Shown here piece by piece: positions 39,699 through 51,223 of a stretch of 64,000 bases of DNA. Positions within the stretch are counted from its first letter, which is position 1. Every line of letters begins with the position of its first letter. The translations under genes were made by a program, and so were the position numbers. Source of the stretch: Thuidium tamariscinum (lineage: Eukaryota > Streptophyta > Bryopsida > Hypnales > Thuidiaceae); the NCBI GenBank assembly GCA_947034885.2, contig OX344752.2, positions 14,508,001 to 14,572,000 of the forward strand, in the 5' to 3' direction. Under the pieces are notes generated by a model, which had not been told where the DNA came from, did no database searches, and saw only the letters and a program-made list of their open reading frames with translations.

Positions 39699-40353
39699 TT
39701 AACCCCTAACTGCTCAAGGCACCAGAATCTGGTGTTTGCAAAATTTTGAAGTTAAATAAAACCTAACCAATTTTCTATTTTTAATAGTTTGTATTTTTGG
39801 AAAGTTCTTCTAGAAGACTAGTTTTAGTGTCAAAAATCCGATCTGGAAAATGAATGATAGTGATTTTTCTATACAAGATTTTGTACAAGGGTACCCTTGC
39901 AATCTTGACTTTGTGTAGTGTTGAGAGCTCTTGAAAATGAGCCTCAAATACACTAGATCTTGAAGGAAAAATCACATTCAAAATTCATTTAAAAAAATTG
40001 TAGAAATAGATTTTGAGGAGCCGTAAATTGATTGGAGTTGTGCATGTTAGGCCCTTTCACCTCATATTTTTTTGGTCACCAACTTTTTAGATTTAACTTG
40101 CAAAAAGAGGATAAAAACACTTTACATCACTTTTGCAGTTTTAACACCCTCATGGTCAAACATTATAATCTTTCAGTCCACAAGTGTTACTGTTGTGTTT
40201 TCTTTTCCTATGTAATCTCTAACATGTCTAGTTTGAATTTGTACGGTTACAATTCAAGAAAGATTGATACAACTTATCAATATGTTGGCATTTTGTTCAA
40301 CTTAGAGCAAATTCTAAGAAGCTAGAAACAAGCCTTGGGCCATTAGGGGTTAA
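39699..40353. mobile_element. TTAA-flanked TIR element (655 bp)
   Basis: It starts TTAACCCCTAACTGC and ends GGCCATTAGGGGTTAA, with exact TTAA at both edges. The interior is not clearly the same as families A or B, so this is a further subfamily. It lies about 800 bp downstream of the kinase stop codon. The open frame inside (about 40032-40325) has no recognisable product and is not called. Confidence 0.65.
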
Positions 40354-43300
40354 GAGCTTATCTCCCTTTTTCATGTATTTCTTTTGATGCAAATATTTTG
40401 AACTTATTTTTTTGTCAAAGAAAAATATTCTAGGAATCTAATACAAGTTGTTTCATATTTTTTGAAGCATTATTGAATTAGTTATGAATTTTCAAACACA
40501 GTCTGGCATAGGGCCCTATTTGTGATCAGTAGGCCTCACAAACTCATACATGCACAGTTTGGAAATAAATCTGACTTTGTTCAAGAACTAGCATTGCAAC
40601 ATGGAAAAAGTAATCAAGGTGGTTTCTAAATGTGTTCCTTCCTAAATGCTTGAATTAATTATTGTTTCAGATTTTGTAACACTTGTAAGAAGAGAGTTCA
40701 ACAACCAAGTCTTATTTTATTCACTTGGTTGAGAATGAAGCCACTGTGGCTCTGAAACCATCCATTGAGAAGGAAAAAACAAACTCTTATCATGCTCCAA
40801 TGTAATTGAAAATTCATTTACCCACAATGAAGTTTCATTTCACAACCTCCTACTGGATGGTTGCAAAAGCCTAGGTGATTTCAGAGCCCTCTCCTATACT
40901 ACCTTGATTTTCAATCTAACTATCTTGGGGTCAATTCTCAAAGCATGTATTTTCAGAGGTGTGCACTTGTTTCATAAGTCAAATTCAAGTGGAATAACAA
41001 TTTTTTGATCAAAATGTAGATTTTGTGAATTTTTCAATTTGAAAAGTGGTTAGCTTTGAATCTATATGTAGACTAGGTTCACAAAGAATTTATGAACATC
41101 CTATAACTACTTAATCAAGTACTAGATATTCACTATTAAAGAAGTGACATCTTACCTCACTATGTTATGAAATCCTTGATTTTATTGTAGAAAACCCTAA
41201 TTTTGTCATAGAATGAAGGAAATTGGGGGGATTATAGGTGGAAATGGGGCCAAAAGTATTTGATAGAAATGGGCTCATCACTTGATATATGGAATTGGGT
41301 TGCAAATGGTTACGGACTAGTCTACCTTATCTTTACCACCCTTTTGGAGGATGGTTGATTGATCATCAAATGAAATCTTTTTGGATTTAGGATTCAAATA
41401 ACTTCAATTCATAAACTTTCTTTAGCAAAGAAAGAAAAATGTCACCAAAGTTGATTGGTATGACTTGAATAAAGTCTTGCCATCATCAAAGAATCAAAGA
41501 CATAATGAGAGAGTGTCTTATTTATATTTATATGTCATACTTATATGACATCATTCATATAAATATCTTAAATGAACTACTATCTATAATTTCCTTAAAA
41601 AAAAATTCTTACTAATAAATCATTGGTCTTATTTATTATCTATAATAATTCAAGTAAAGACCTCTAGATTAGAATAGGATTTTACTTGGATTTATATTTT
41701 GACGTATATATGGTCCCAGTATCAAATATTGAGTAGCCATTCAAATCCTTTTGTCATTGGAATGCATGATATTCCATGAAACAAGATAATTGAAACTATG
41801 AAAGAATGATGCCATGAATATTATATCTCCTACCTTTTGATGTGCTCATACAATGCATCATAAACTACCCTATTGAACTATGTGTTAATTAGAGTATGTC
41901 CTAGAGAGAACCTTCTCTAAGATAAATTTATTGAAGTATAGGAAACCAAAAATGTATATCACTACTAAACAAATCACAAGTTGCATTCTTTAACAAAGCT
42001 GAATCTCACCTTCAAGAAACATAGGCATAAACAAGCATAAGGTAGTCTACTTGAAAAGCGACCATTAAGGGTTGGTTGCATTTTCTTATGGGCTTCTATG
42101 GAGAGAAATTTTTAAAAAAAAAATTTGCTAAGAGAAAAATGAATGCTAAATGCAACAAAAGTGGTTTCATCATTTTTAGAGCAATATTGAATTAGTTATG
42201 ATTTTTCAAAGACAACATTCCTAAGTACCTATTTTTGACTATAGGCTTGACAAAATGCAAACACATGTAGTATCTAAAGAGAGATGGGGAAATCTAGAAA
42301 GAACTTGCTCACTTGCTATAAAGAACAAGGGAGGTTCCTTAATGTGACTAATTATTATACTACTAAAATCATAACTCCCTTTCTAATGTCACAAATGCTA
42401 CCATTAATACTAGGGGCTGGTGCTTGGTATGCTATGCATTCATTGTATCATATATTAATAAAATTTTGATATATTTGAATAGAATGCATGATATTGATTT
42501 CAATAAGTCCTTCAAATAATTATTTTAAATATTTTATAAGAATGTTTTCAATCATGAATACATAAAAATCTTATTGTCACACAATGTGATATTACAGAGG
42601 AGTAGCAATTTGCAATCACTTTTGTAATATCACTTTTTACAAAGAGTGATATTATAAAAATAAGTTAGTTGTTGCAATGAAGGTGATATTAAAGAGGATC
42701 CACAAGAAGATATAATAGAGGTAGCAAATTCATTGGTTTTCTTGGCTTAACACTTCTTTGCACTTCTACGATTTGGTACTTTTGTAAGATTTGAGCTTTC
42801 ATGATATCAATTTTCTAAATTCTAATGATGATTGCATAGCATAGCAAGCACCAACCGCTAGTGGTAGTTTGAAAGATTTTAGATTCTATATACTTTTTCA
42901 AGAGTTGTTGGCCATCCAAACCTAATTTAAAATATGTTAATGTACACATGTTACACCTTTTTGAAATGGACCACATCGCATGTTAATTCAATCCCCACTA
43001 CAACCTAATGCCCAATCACTTCTTCAGGCCATTTACTATCAATCACAATTCCCTTTTAAAACTATATGTGTTTTTTTATCCTCAATTGTATGGGCATTTT
43101 AAGACAGCGCTCGCTTTTAGAGCGGTCTACGTTAGGCACGAAGAGCCAAGTCCACCGATCTTGACCTCAAAACCACAATTCCGTACAGAAATATTGAATT
43201 TGATACGACTCCAAAAGTCACTCTTTCTTCCATTCTTGGGCATCATGGAGTGTGAAAATATTCCAAGTCGCTTAATAAGCCGATCTCTATGCACAACTGT

Positions 43301-43773
43301 AATTTTATTCATGCTTGAACAAAGGCTGCATGGAAGTCCCTTGCAAACGTGTTAGCGTTGCCATATTTCGAATCATGGATCTCACAACAACTCATCGCAA
43401 AAGCAAGACTTGTCACCAGTACCACAATATGACGATTTCTAATTACCCAAAATCCAAGTAGACAAGGTTCTCGAACAAAAACTTCATTTGTCATAATTTA
43501 ACGAACTTTTCAGAAATAACCAAGACAGGAATATACAGACACTTCCAGTGGCCGCAGAATTTGTCTAAGTCAGGGTCAGATCCATCATTCTGGAGAACCC
43601 AAATGTACAAAATTGAAGTTAATCCACACATGAATCCACATGTGAGGATCTTGAGGCATGTGGCTAGGACCTGATTCAGCCCCCAGTCTTCAATTTAGGA
43701 GCAAGGCTACCGGCCAGTCTCACCAAAATAAATGTCACATGTAAAGTAGCGTTGTTCTTACCTCGGAGGAAGG
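40354..43773. other. Intergenic region between convergent genes
   Basis: Separates the + strand kinase from the - strand BPC gene. Mostly AT-rich without recognisable genes. Short imperfect inverted repeats around GTGATATTA occur at about 42585-42700. Bases about 43080-43773 are GC-richer and probably include the 3' UTR of the BPC gene. Small frames there were not recognised. Confidence 0.45.
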
Positions 43774-44754
43774 TTACCGCAGAGTCACGTAACGATTAGT
43801 GCCATGCTTGGCCCAATGTTCCCTAAGATCAACCGGCAGATTGATGTTGACACTTTCTGAAACCAGCTTTTCCAGCAGTTTATCAAAGGCTCCTGCGCTC
43901 ATCTTCCGCCCTGCTACGCGTGATCCCCTTTTCTTGGGGTTGAGAGGTAAGGGAAACATAGAAATTAAGGTTGTGCAACAAGCTGATTGCCAACCGCCGT
44001 TTCCCCACCTGTAGCACTGCTGATTCAAGCCAGTGCAGGAGCAGTAAGGAATAGGGGTCGATCGAAAGTTTCTACTGTTTACAAGTTCTGAGTCCCGCGT
44101 TTGCTGTCCTCCGTCTTCCTCGTTAGCAGGTTGTGCTTGAGTATCCCGTTCTGACCCCGGTTGTTGATGTCCTTGGTGTGTTGCAGGCCAATTCCGTGCT
44201 TTCTTCGGTGCTGCTCGTGGATGTTTACTTCTATGAGTGGCATCTGCCATTTCTGTGCCTTTTCTCTTTGTTCGGACAAGAATCTCTATTTGCGACTCCT
44301 TGTCTCTACTAAACCTGTGTACCCCTTGCAAATGCGAGGATTCCGAATTTAAAACCATAATACCTGAGTGTGATGCATTGGCTGCATCGGGGTGAAACTC
44401 TGATGCAAATGTACAGTGTTCGGCAAGCTCCATCCTCTGTGAGAGCTTGGACCCTCGCATTGCTTCGTCCAATGCTGTCTGCGATGATGGTCTACGACGT
44501 CCAGCAGATTTCTTTTCCAATCTTGCCAGGGTGGCTAAGGCAGCATCCCTGCTCAAAATGGCGGAATCTCGGTCTGCAGACGCAATATCGCGCTGCAAGA
44601 TGGCAGCATCCCGCTCAGCATAGGCGGCCAGTCTTTCGGCTAAAGCCGTGCTCTTCTCCATTAACGCTGCGTCCCGTTCCGCCATGATGTCCATCAGCTC
44701 GATGGGGTTTGTGTTCTTGGGTTGTAGGCAAGACCCTTCCCAATCAACATCCAT
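43774..44754 (-). CDS. BBR/BPC (BASIC PENTACYSTEINE) GAGA-binding transcription factor, group II-like
   Basis: A 326-aa protein if started at the ATG at 44754; it ends in TAA. Residues about 24-80 form an alanine-rich coiled coil of repeated AERDAA / QRDxA / SRDAAL units, the arrangement of group II BPCs. A basic Lys/Arg-rich segment lies in the middle. The last 90 residues are the BPC domain: YCSCTG, CYRWGNGGWQSACCTT with five cysteines (238, 240, 247, 259, 260), GRKMS, and the terminal HGTNRYVTLR. Family members are nuclear, bind GA repeats and recruit silencing complexes. The open frame continues 13 codons upstream of this ATG to a splice acceptor at 44793/44794 in phase 0, so either a 5' UTR intron precedes it or the exon is spliced to the kinase exons upstream (see findings). 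Family assignment is certain; the start is not. Confidence 0.93.
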   Translation of the reverse strand: MDVDWEGSCLQPKNTNPIELMDIMAERDAALMEKSTALAERLAAYAERDAAILQRDIASADRDSAILSRDAALATLARLEKKSAGRRRPSSQTALDEAMRGSKLSQRMELAEHCTFASEFHPDAANASHSGIMVLNSESSHLQGVHRFSRDKESQIEILVRTKRKGTEMADATHRSKHPRAAPKKARNWPATHQGHQQPGSERDTQAQPANEEDGGQQTRDSELVNSRNFRSTPIPYCSCTGLNQQCYRWGNGGWQSACCTTLISMFPLPLNPKKRGSRVAGRKMSAGAFDKLLEKLVSESVNINLPVDLREHWAKHGTNRYVTLR

Positions 44755-44793
44755 TTGAGGGGCCAGCTCGGCAGGGCATCCCTTGAATATCGT

Positions 44794-45367
44794 CTGCACC
44801 AAAGGGAAAACCACCACAGATTACAAAACCGCAGATCCATCGGAGTTAAAAGCGAGGGTCGATTCTCATTTCAAGGAAATTTCCTAGTATTGCAACGAGA
44901 TTAGAACATGACGGAACTCATGTTTTTATTAAATGAAACTGAAGAGAAAGAACACAAGCCCCGGGAATATACGTTAAATCGAGAGCAACAGAGGTGGTCC
45001 TAACTAAAAGGAGGCCGATATATAGTGAAACTCAGAGCCTGGCGAGTCCGAACGTCGCCGGAGAGAACATCACTCAAGCGATACTAGATTGCTTTAGATT
45101 ATTCAGCCGAAACAAACATCAGTATTAGGCTGCTTAGATCATCAAAAGTCAGAATAATTTAAAGCAACCTGGTATCGCAGGTCTTGGGCTGTGTATTCCT
45201 TACATTGACAAAATTCTACTAAAAAGGCCAACCTTCAAAATTCTCCTGCAAAACTGTGTTCTTCATTCTGAAATTTGTTTACTTTGCATACACCACACGA
45301 CACCTTTGCCGAAGAAGAACAGTTGAAAAAAATACCCATTCAAGACCTTGTAATCAGTCAAACTTAC
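44794..45367 (-). other. Intron or short intergenic spacer between kinase-like exons and the BPC exon
   Basis: This 574-bp stretch begins with a strong donor (ATG|GTAAGTTT) after kinase exon 9 and ends with an acceptor (TTTGGTGCAG) before the BPC exon, both in phase 0. It also contains, on the - strand, a TATATA motif (about 45018-45024), an AATAAA (about 44926-44931) and a second acceptor-like TTCTTTCTCTTCAG. It could therefore be a promoter plus a polyadenylation region instead of an intron. Sequence alone does not decide. Confidence 0.5.
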
Positions 45368-48300
45368 CATAGCAGTCTGTGTCTTTCTCATTTCATGCGA
45401 ACTGCATATCCACTTGTGTATTCCTGACATATACTCCCTCTGCAAAGCAATAGAGCCATGCAAAAACACATAAATAAAAAGGAAGAAAATTTTCTTTAAT
45501 CAAATTAACAAAGCGAATTGCATTAAAAGTCAAAACCCTCATATCTCGCAAACCTGTGATGCTTCCTCTTCACTGATAGAGCATTTCTTCAGAGCAAGCT
45601 GAGCAGCATCAATGATCTGTAGCACACATATGAAACACACGCTCTTTCAGGATCATGAGAGCTCAAGATGTCACCACTGCCACTCAACTGTGATTGCGAC
45701 CAGAAAACAGGTACAGTTCAGCATCTAAGTGGAGTCCCAAGAGCACAGAAGACTCAGCAGAAAAGGTGTACAGTGGGTATTAACAAGGAGTAAACATGGT
45801 CTTCAACAAAAGGCTTATTACCGACCTTCAGATTTTTGACACGTTCACTCAATGGTGAAAGGCCATCTAGAACCTGTTGGTAGATATATTCAGAATTGCG
45901 AGCATGCTTGAAAAATGGATGTCTGAGTAACTGTTCTGCTGTCGGACGCTTTGAAGGATCCTTGACAAGACAAAGGGTAATCATGTTCTTGAATGACTGC
46001 ACATAAAACGATTATCAAGTCAACATGCTTGCCAAGGCCACACGAGAAATTCAAGTACACGGCAGCGGCAGAACGTCAAGCTAAGGTACTATGTCAATAA
46101 AAAAACATTTGTTGCACATATTCACCTTGGAGAACATTTTGAAGAATGCACAATCCATCTCAGAGGTGCCATTCTGTAAAGAATAGAAAAAAACCTGTTG
46201 CACAACATTAAGATACAGTTGAGTTGAGTTGGTAAGATTGATGGCTCCTGAATGTATATTTATAAGGTCCTTCACAAATGCAGTTTATATATACATAACA
46301 TAACATACACTTCAGACAGAGATGAGAATTCTGTTTATGTGATTGAGGATAACATTAAACACCGAAAATCATTGATCGAATTCTTCAGTACCTTCATTGG
46401 ATACTTCGAGAAGGAGCCAATACCATGGACAAGTTCCAATGCAGTGATCCCAAAAGACCAAATATCAGCTCTGTAAAGATAGAAGGAACCTTTAGCATCG
46501 TTAACACATAATAACTTCAACAGCAGCTTGCAGGAGGTTGTCCTATCAAATCCGCAAGAACAATTCTACGCATGCCATTCCTGGTATTGGTGTCTCGCCA
46601 TGTGACTAGCACAGATTCAATGATGGAAAACGAATGCTCACGCAGAGGCTACGGATGTCAAAGCGTAACTTACTTCGAGTCAAGTCCATGAACCCGCTCT
46701 ATCATCTCTGGAGACATCCTGGAGAATAAATTTTACAATTAGCACACTCAATTTCCAGATCAAGTGTACAAATCGCAAATCATGTATGTGATCAAGTACG
46801 TAATCACTCAATTTTCAAGCACCATGTCAAACAAAACGGTATATATAAACCCAATTGAAAATTGAAATAAGAATCTAATCTCGGTGATGCCATAAGAGTG
46901 CAAATTTCCTGGGAAATTCTGAGAAAACTGACGAGCGACTCAAAAAAACTTAAGTTCACTAGCATAGCGACGATTCACAATCAATACAGTTTCAATAAAA
47001 ACTGTCCACTGCATTAGTAAAAAGGTAAAAAGTGCACACCAGCAACAAGACCCCAGGAAAGTGCTTCTTGGCTGTTGCTGATCACCTGAGTCCAACATGC
47101 AAGTGGAAATACCGAAATCTGCAACCTGAACTCGTCCATTTCCATCCACAAGAATACTTCCCGCCTAGCAACCAGAATAGTAGAAGTATGAGACGAACTA
47201 GTTTCAGTGCACCAATCACAAAACAGCAGAAACGTCAACGTAAGCACTTCGACAAGCAAAAATCACTTTCGCTTCTAGGAAAGACACTAAATGTCAAAAT
47301 TACTGGCTTGCCTAAGCTAACAAAAGAAATTCCAGCCTGTACAAATAACATACAGTACAAGATATTCATAACATTAAGTACTAGAGAGAGAATGTCTAAA
47401 CAGAAAGAGACCAAACTGCTTGGGAGTCCAAACTGAAAGAGACAACACCAGAATCCAAACACTTGATACTAATCCAAAAGCCAACAACACGGTACCTTCA
47501 CATCCTGATGAACAAGGCCATGTTGATGGAGGGAATTGAGACCCATCAACGACTCTTTCAATAATGTAGCAACCACAGCCTCGTGAAAACCGTTTGCAAA
47601 AGCTGCTTTCATGATGTCCAGACATGATCCACCAGCCAGGAATGGCATCACAACCCACACAGTATGACTCACAGTGAAGGAGCAATACGCCGTGAGAACA
47701 TTGGGATGTCTGATTCTGCTTTTTGACGCTGCCCAGAAGTCGTTCTGCGCACAAAGAACTCGTCTTAATAATCTTAACGTGGACTACCAAAAAAACGAGC
47801 CAAATGCAGCTTACCAAAGAATCAAACCCTACAATCGTCACCTCCGCTACAAGAATTCGCCAGTAGATTAAAGTTGCATCAACCATAAGACTCCCACTCA
47901 TAATACGAGCTTATTTTCGAGTAACAAAGACCACTCCAGTAGAGGACTCTGGAAATGATAACGATGATCCAAAAATATTAATAATCGAAAACAATTTCCA
48001 CGTGTCTGTCTCGCATTGGTTTATACCCGTGCATAATCCCACGTGGCAATTTATTTTAGCCCAGGCACTGATAGAGCTGCGCCCTCTACAGTACTCCGAA
48101 GCAGGAAACTCTGTCTCGAATTACGGAACAGTAGGTTACGAGGTATTCAAGGACGTGCGCATGGAGCTACCTCAAACCCTAATCGAATTGCGGTTTTAGA
48201 CTAATTGCGGTATACCTAAAGGCTACCAAAACTGCACACAAAAGTGCCTCAATATGGAATCCTCCATTTCTAACACGCAAATAGTGCGCTAAGAATAATG

Positions 48301-48631
48301 AAGTACCAAGCACTTGCAATCCCATCACAACAACCAAAGCGGATCCAAGCTACCAAGCGAGTGAACAGCAAGATTGATGATCCACTCCCTTCAAAAACGA
48401 AAAAAAAAACACCCCAAAAATTACCGAAATTTGAAAGCCCTCGTTGAATTGCCGCACTTTGATCGCCACCAATTCACTGTAGGGCAAGCACAGCGCACTA
48501 TAAACGGTGCAGCTCGCCCCACGCCCTAGCTCCTCCAGAAGACGATACTCCGTGGGAGTGATAGGGTACCCCCGTCTCCCATTCTCCTCGCTCGTGAGCT
48601 GCTGCTCTTTGCCCGGCGTCCCTCCCTCCAT
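45368..48631 (-). CDS. Truncated, diverged OSR1-like kinase paralogue (probable pseudokinase)
   Basis: Exons in transcript order: 48425-48631, 47496-47744, 47040-47164, 46674-46718, 46392-46470, 46126-46194, 45826-45996, 45554-45616, 45368-45439. They encode 360 residues in one open frame, and intron positions and phases match exons 1-9 of the 30492-38909 gene. Lys58 (VAIK), Asp150 and DFG (168-170) are kept. HRD reads HQD, the catalytic-loop Asn is Ser155, the helix-C Glu is missing in a segment two residues shorter, and the GTPCW activation motif reads GSCCW. The exon matching the EYKRG...AWNF block is strongly diverged. There are no counterparts of exons 10-21. Translation into the last intron would stop at 45263-45265, giving 394 aa; splicing into the BPC exon would give a 699-aa fusion. 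Exons 1-7 are certain as kinase; function is inferred to be lost or non-catalytic. Confidence 0.85.
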
Positions 48632-49225
48632 AGCGGACCCCCCAAAACTCTTTTCACCCAGTTACCGCAGTGGGGAAATTTCGCGACAACAAGAGAATGT
48701 GAGAGCTTCTCGCCATCGCTGCGCGTACGAGAACTGAAGTGGGGGAGCTGCAATTGAGAGCTTCACTGCACCCGGTGTCGTGACAGCAGGGGAGCATCGG
48801 TCACGAAGCACAGAACTGGCTCGTCTGCAACCAAAAAACACCAGAGCATGGGCGATCTACAGTAAGTTACTGTACAGATGGGAGGTGATGGCTCACAGTT
48901 TTCATCCAGATTGGGGATGCGTTCATCCTGTATTGAGAGACAGGTCATCTAATTCTGAGCGATGTTCCTCCGTTTCCTCTGTTTCCAATCCGTCCGGCCC
49001 TGACACTAACTTACATCACAGTACTGTTTTCCTGATGGGTTCGCTCTCGTCAAGTGAGTTCAATAGATTAGGTCACATTGAACTGATGTGCAAATTTGGA
49101 GGGGACAAGTTGAGTGACATGCCGGAGTGTGAGGGTAGTTATTACTGGACTGGGTTGGACCGGTAGACTGTAGAGAGCTTCGCTGGGTCAAATTCGGGGA
49201 GGAGAAGAAGCCGTGGTCCCGTAAT
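48632..49225. promoter_or_regulatory. GC-rich upstream region of the kinase paralogue
   Basis: Immediately upstream of the - strand kinase-like gene and of normal to high GC content, so it should include its leader and promoter. A 128-codon frame on the + strand lacks an ATG start and family similarity and is not called. No core promoter motif could be fixed. Confidence 0.4.
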
Positions 49226-49562
49226 GCGGCGCTTGTGTTGAAGAAGTCCTCGGCGTGGGGAGATCGAGCAAGAGCAGTGGAGATGGTCGAAGCTTTCCGA
49301 TCCGCCTCAACATGAATGGATTCCTCAGAAGCTGAAGTGCTCCGGATTCAGGAAGTCAGGCCTTGGAATGGATGTCTTGCCGGACTTCCTCGCACAGAAA
49401 AGACAAGGAGGTTTTCTGGAATTCTACAAGGAAATGGAAGGGTGTAACACATGCAAGTGGAGAATTGGAATTGATGTCCACCAAAATTTAAAAGAGAGGT
49501 TTGTGAAAAGTCATGGAGGCAACTTCCTCATGGTAAAGAAAATTGAATATTTTTTTCAATAA
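49226..49562 (+). pseudogene. Possible exon or gene fragment, unrecognised
   Basis: A frame open for roughly 110 codons with normal amino-acid composition runs from the GC-richer island into AT-rich DNA. It includes an internal ATG at 49368 (64 codons), with a possible donor (ATG|GTAAAG) near 49531. Charged and aromatic residues and a CNTCKW string give it the look of a real exon, but no family was recognised and no partner exons were found. It may be a captured or decayed gene piece. Confidence 0.25.
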
Positions 49563-50880
49563 CAAAATACTTGTAGTCTTGATGTATTTTAAAACCTATA
49601 GACTAAGTTTATCTAGGTTTCATATACTAATCATCAAATATCATCCAAATATCACATGGGTATTGAAGATGTAGTTATCTCCTTCTCAAAAATGAAAATA
49701 AATGCATTGCTTGAAAGTGTAAACATTTGAAACTTGATAAAAGCAAATCTAACTTTGAAAATTGTTCTTTAATTTTACTAGAGTCTACAACTCTAGCCTA
49801 ATACTCTCCCAATGAAGTCTCTGTATAAGGGCTCTCTAAGTACATGTAGACTAGTTTTGGTAGGTTTATGTTGAAATATTTCATCTTTTGCAATTTGACA
49901 ATTTGGCAGATTCAAAGAATTTTTTTTGTTTTCTTCACTTTATGAGGATAGTCCTAATTTTGGATTGATCCACTCTATTCATGCATAAATGTCTTTTTTT
50001 TCTAATTTTTTCTGAAGAACAATTTTTTCAACTTTTTAGACATAGTTGTAAAAATTTCTAAATTTTGACATCTTCCAAATTTTTTTGAGTTATTTACGAA
50101 ATTGATCAACATGTATGGTACTCCAATTGTCAAGCTACATTCAAATTTGTGTTTCCATCTATACTAGAGCTAAGGATACTTTTTTCTTTTTCCTTTAAAT
50201 TCGTTGGATGTAATAGCCCCTAAACCTTGACTGATCCTAAAAATTGCAATAGGCCCCCCAACTATTGTGAAAGAAACAACAAAACTTGCAATTACTACAA
50301 TTTCGAAATATCTAGGCCATACTACTTCAAGAAACTTATATTGCAAATTTCAAAATCTTCCAACTATAAGGATTTCTTCCACGTGAATATAGGCCTATCC
50401 TTTCAAGGCATACAAACTTGAAATGGGTTCAAACTATTGTAAGAACACCCAAACTTGCAATTGTAATTGTAGATTTGTGAGATTGGAATTATTGAGTCAC
50501 AAGTATGTGGCCCACGAAGGTGGATATCCCCCAAACCACCATTTTTTTGCTTTTGTGTCTAATTACTATAATCAAACTAGCCCAAATTTTCATATTTTCT
50601 TATTGAATACCATATGCAAAAGTTACAAAGTTTGGTTCTAAAACAATTTCTTCCACATAGGTACATAATTGATTTTAGAGATGTACACAAAGCATAGATA
50701 AAGCATAGATGGTTGTTTAGGGTCAGTTGTGCATTTGGGGGTGGAAAGTAACTTCTTTGCAATTAACTTAGTTGTGCAAAAAGTAATTACTGCTTTTTGG
50801 TGCAGCTTTCGCCAATCACAGTAACGGTATCAGACTGACCTGGAGTATAAGTAGCGCCCAGGTCTCCAGGCCACTTATGT
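49563..50880. other. AT-rich intergenic DNA
   Basis: Nothing recognisable apart from short frames. Composition returns to normal after about 50.8 kb. Confidence 0.45.
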
Positions 50881-51223
50881 CGCTGCCATTGATGGAGTAC
50901 TACCACTCATATGTACGACTGGCGAAGTTCACAGGAGAATGAGAAACCGTACAAATAATTCAAATGCAATCAAGAGATGCAACACTTGGAAGTACACTGG
51001 AAATGTTTTCAAAGAATGAGCTGTCGCCATCTACTCAGTGGCAATCTCTCTTGCAGAAATTGAGAAGCAGCGACGCCGGCTAGCAGAGCTGGAAGCCGAT
51101 TAACGACCAGGATCCAGAGGATATGTATTTTAAGTTCGTCTGTCTAATTACAAATCGTTTTTAGTCGATGGAAAGGAATGAAGAGACGGCTCAGTACTGT
51201 ACACTTGAATCTCCAATCACTCA
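50881..51223. other. 3' flank of MCCB with a possible exon-like piece
   Basis: Contains the presumed 3' UTR of the - strand MCCB gene. On the + strand an acceptor-like CTCTCTTGCAG near 51055 is followed by a 15-codon frame rich in Glu/Arg/Leu ending in TAA. It looks like a terminal coiled-coil exon, but no upstream exons were found. Confidence 0.3.

Noticed and set aside
43799..44687. + strand frames opposite the BPC gene
   Set aside because: Antisense shadows of the BPC coding sequence.
48780..49166. 128-codon + strand frame
   Set aside because: It opens at GTG, not ATG, shows no recognisable domain, and overlaps the promoter side of the - strand gene.
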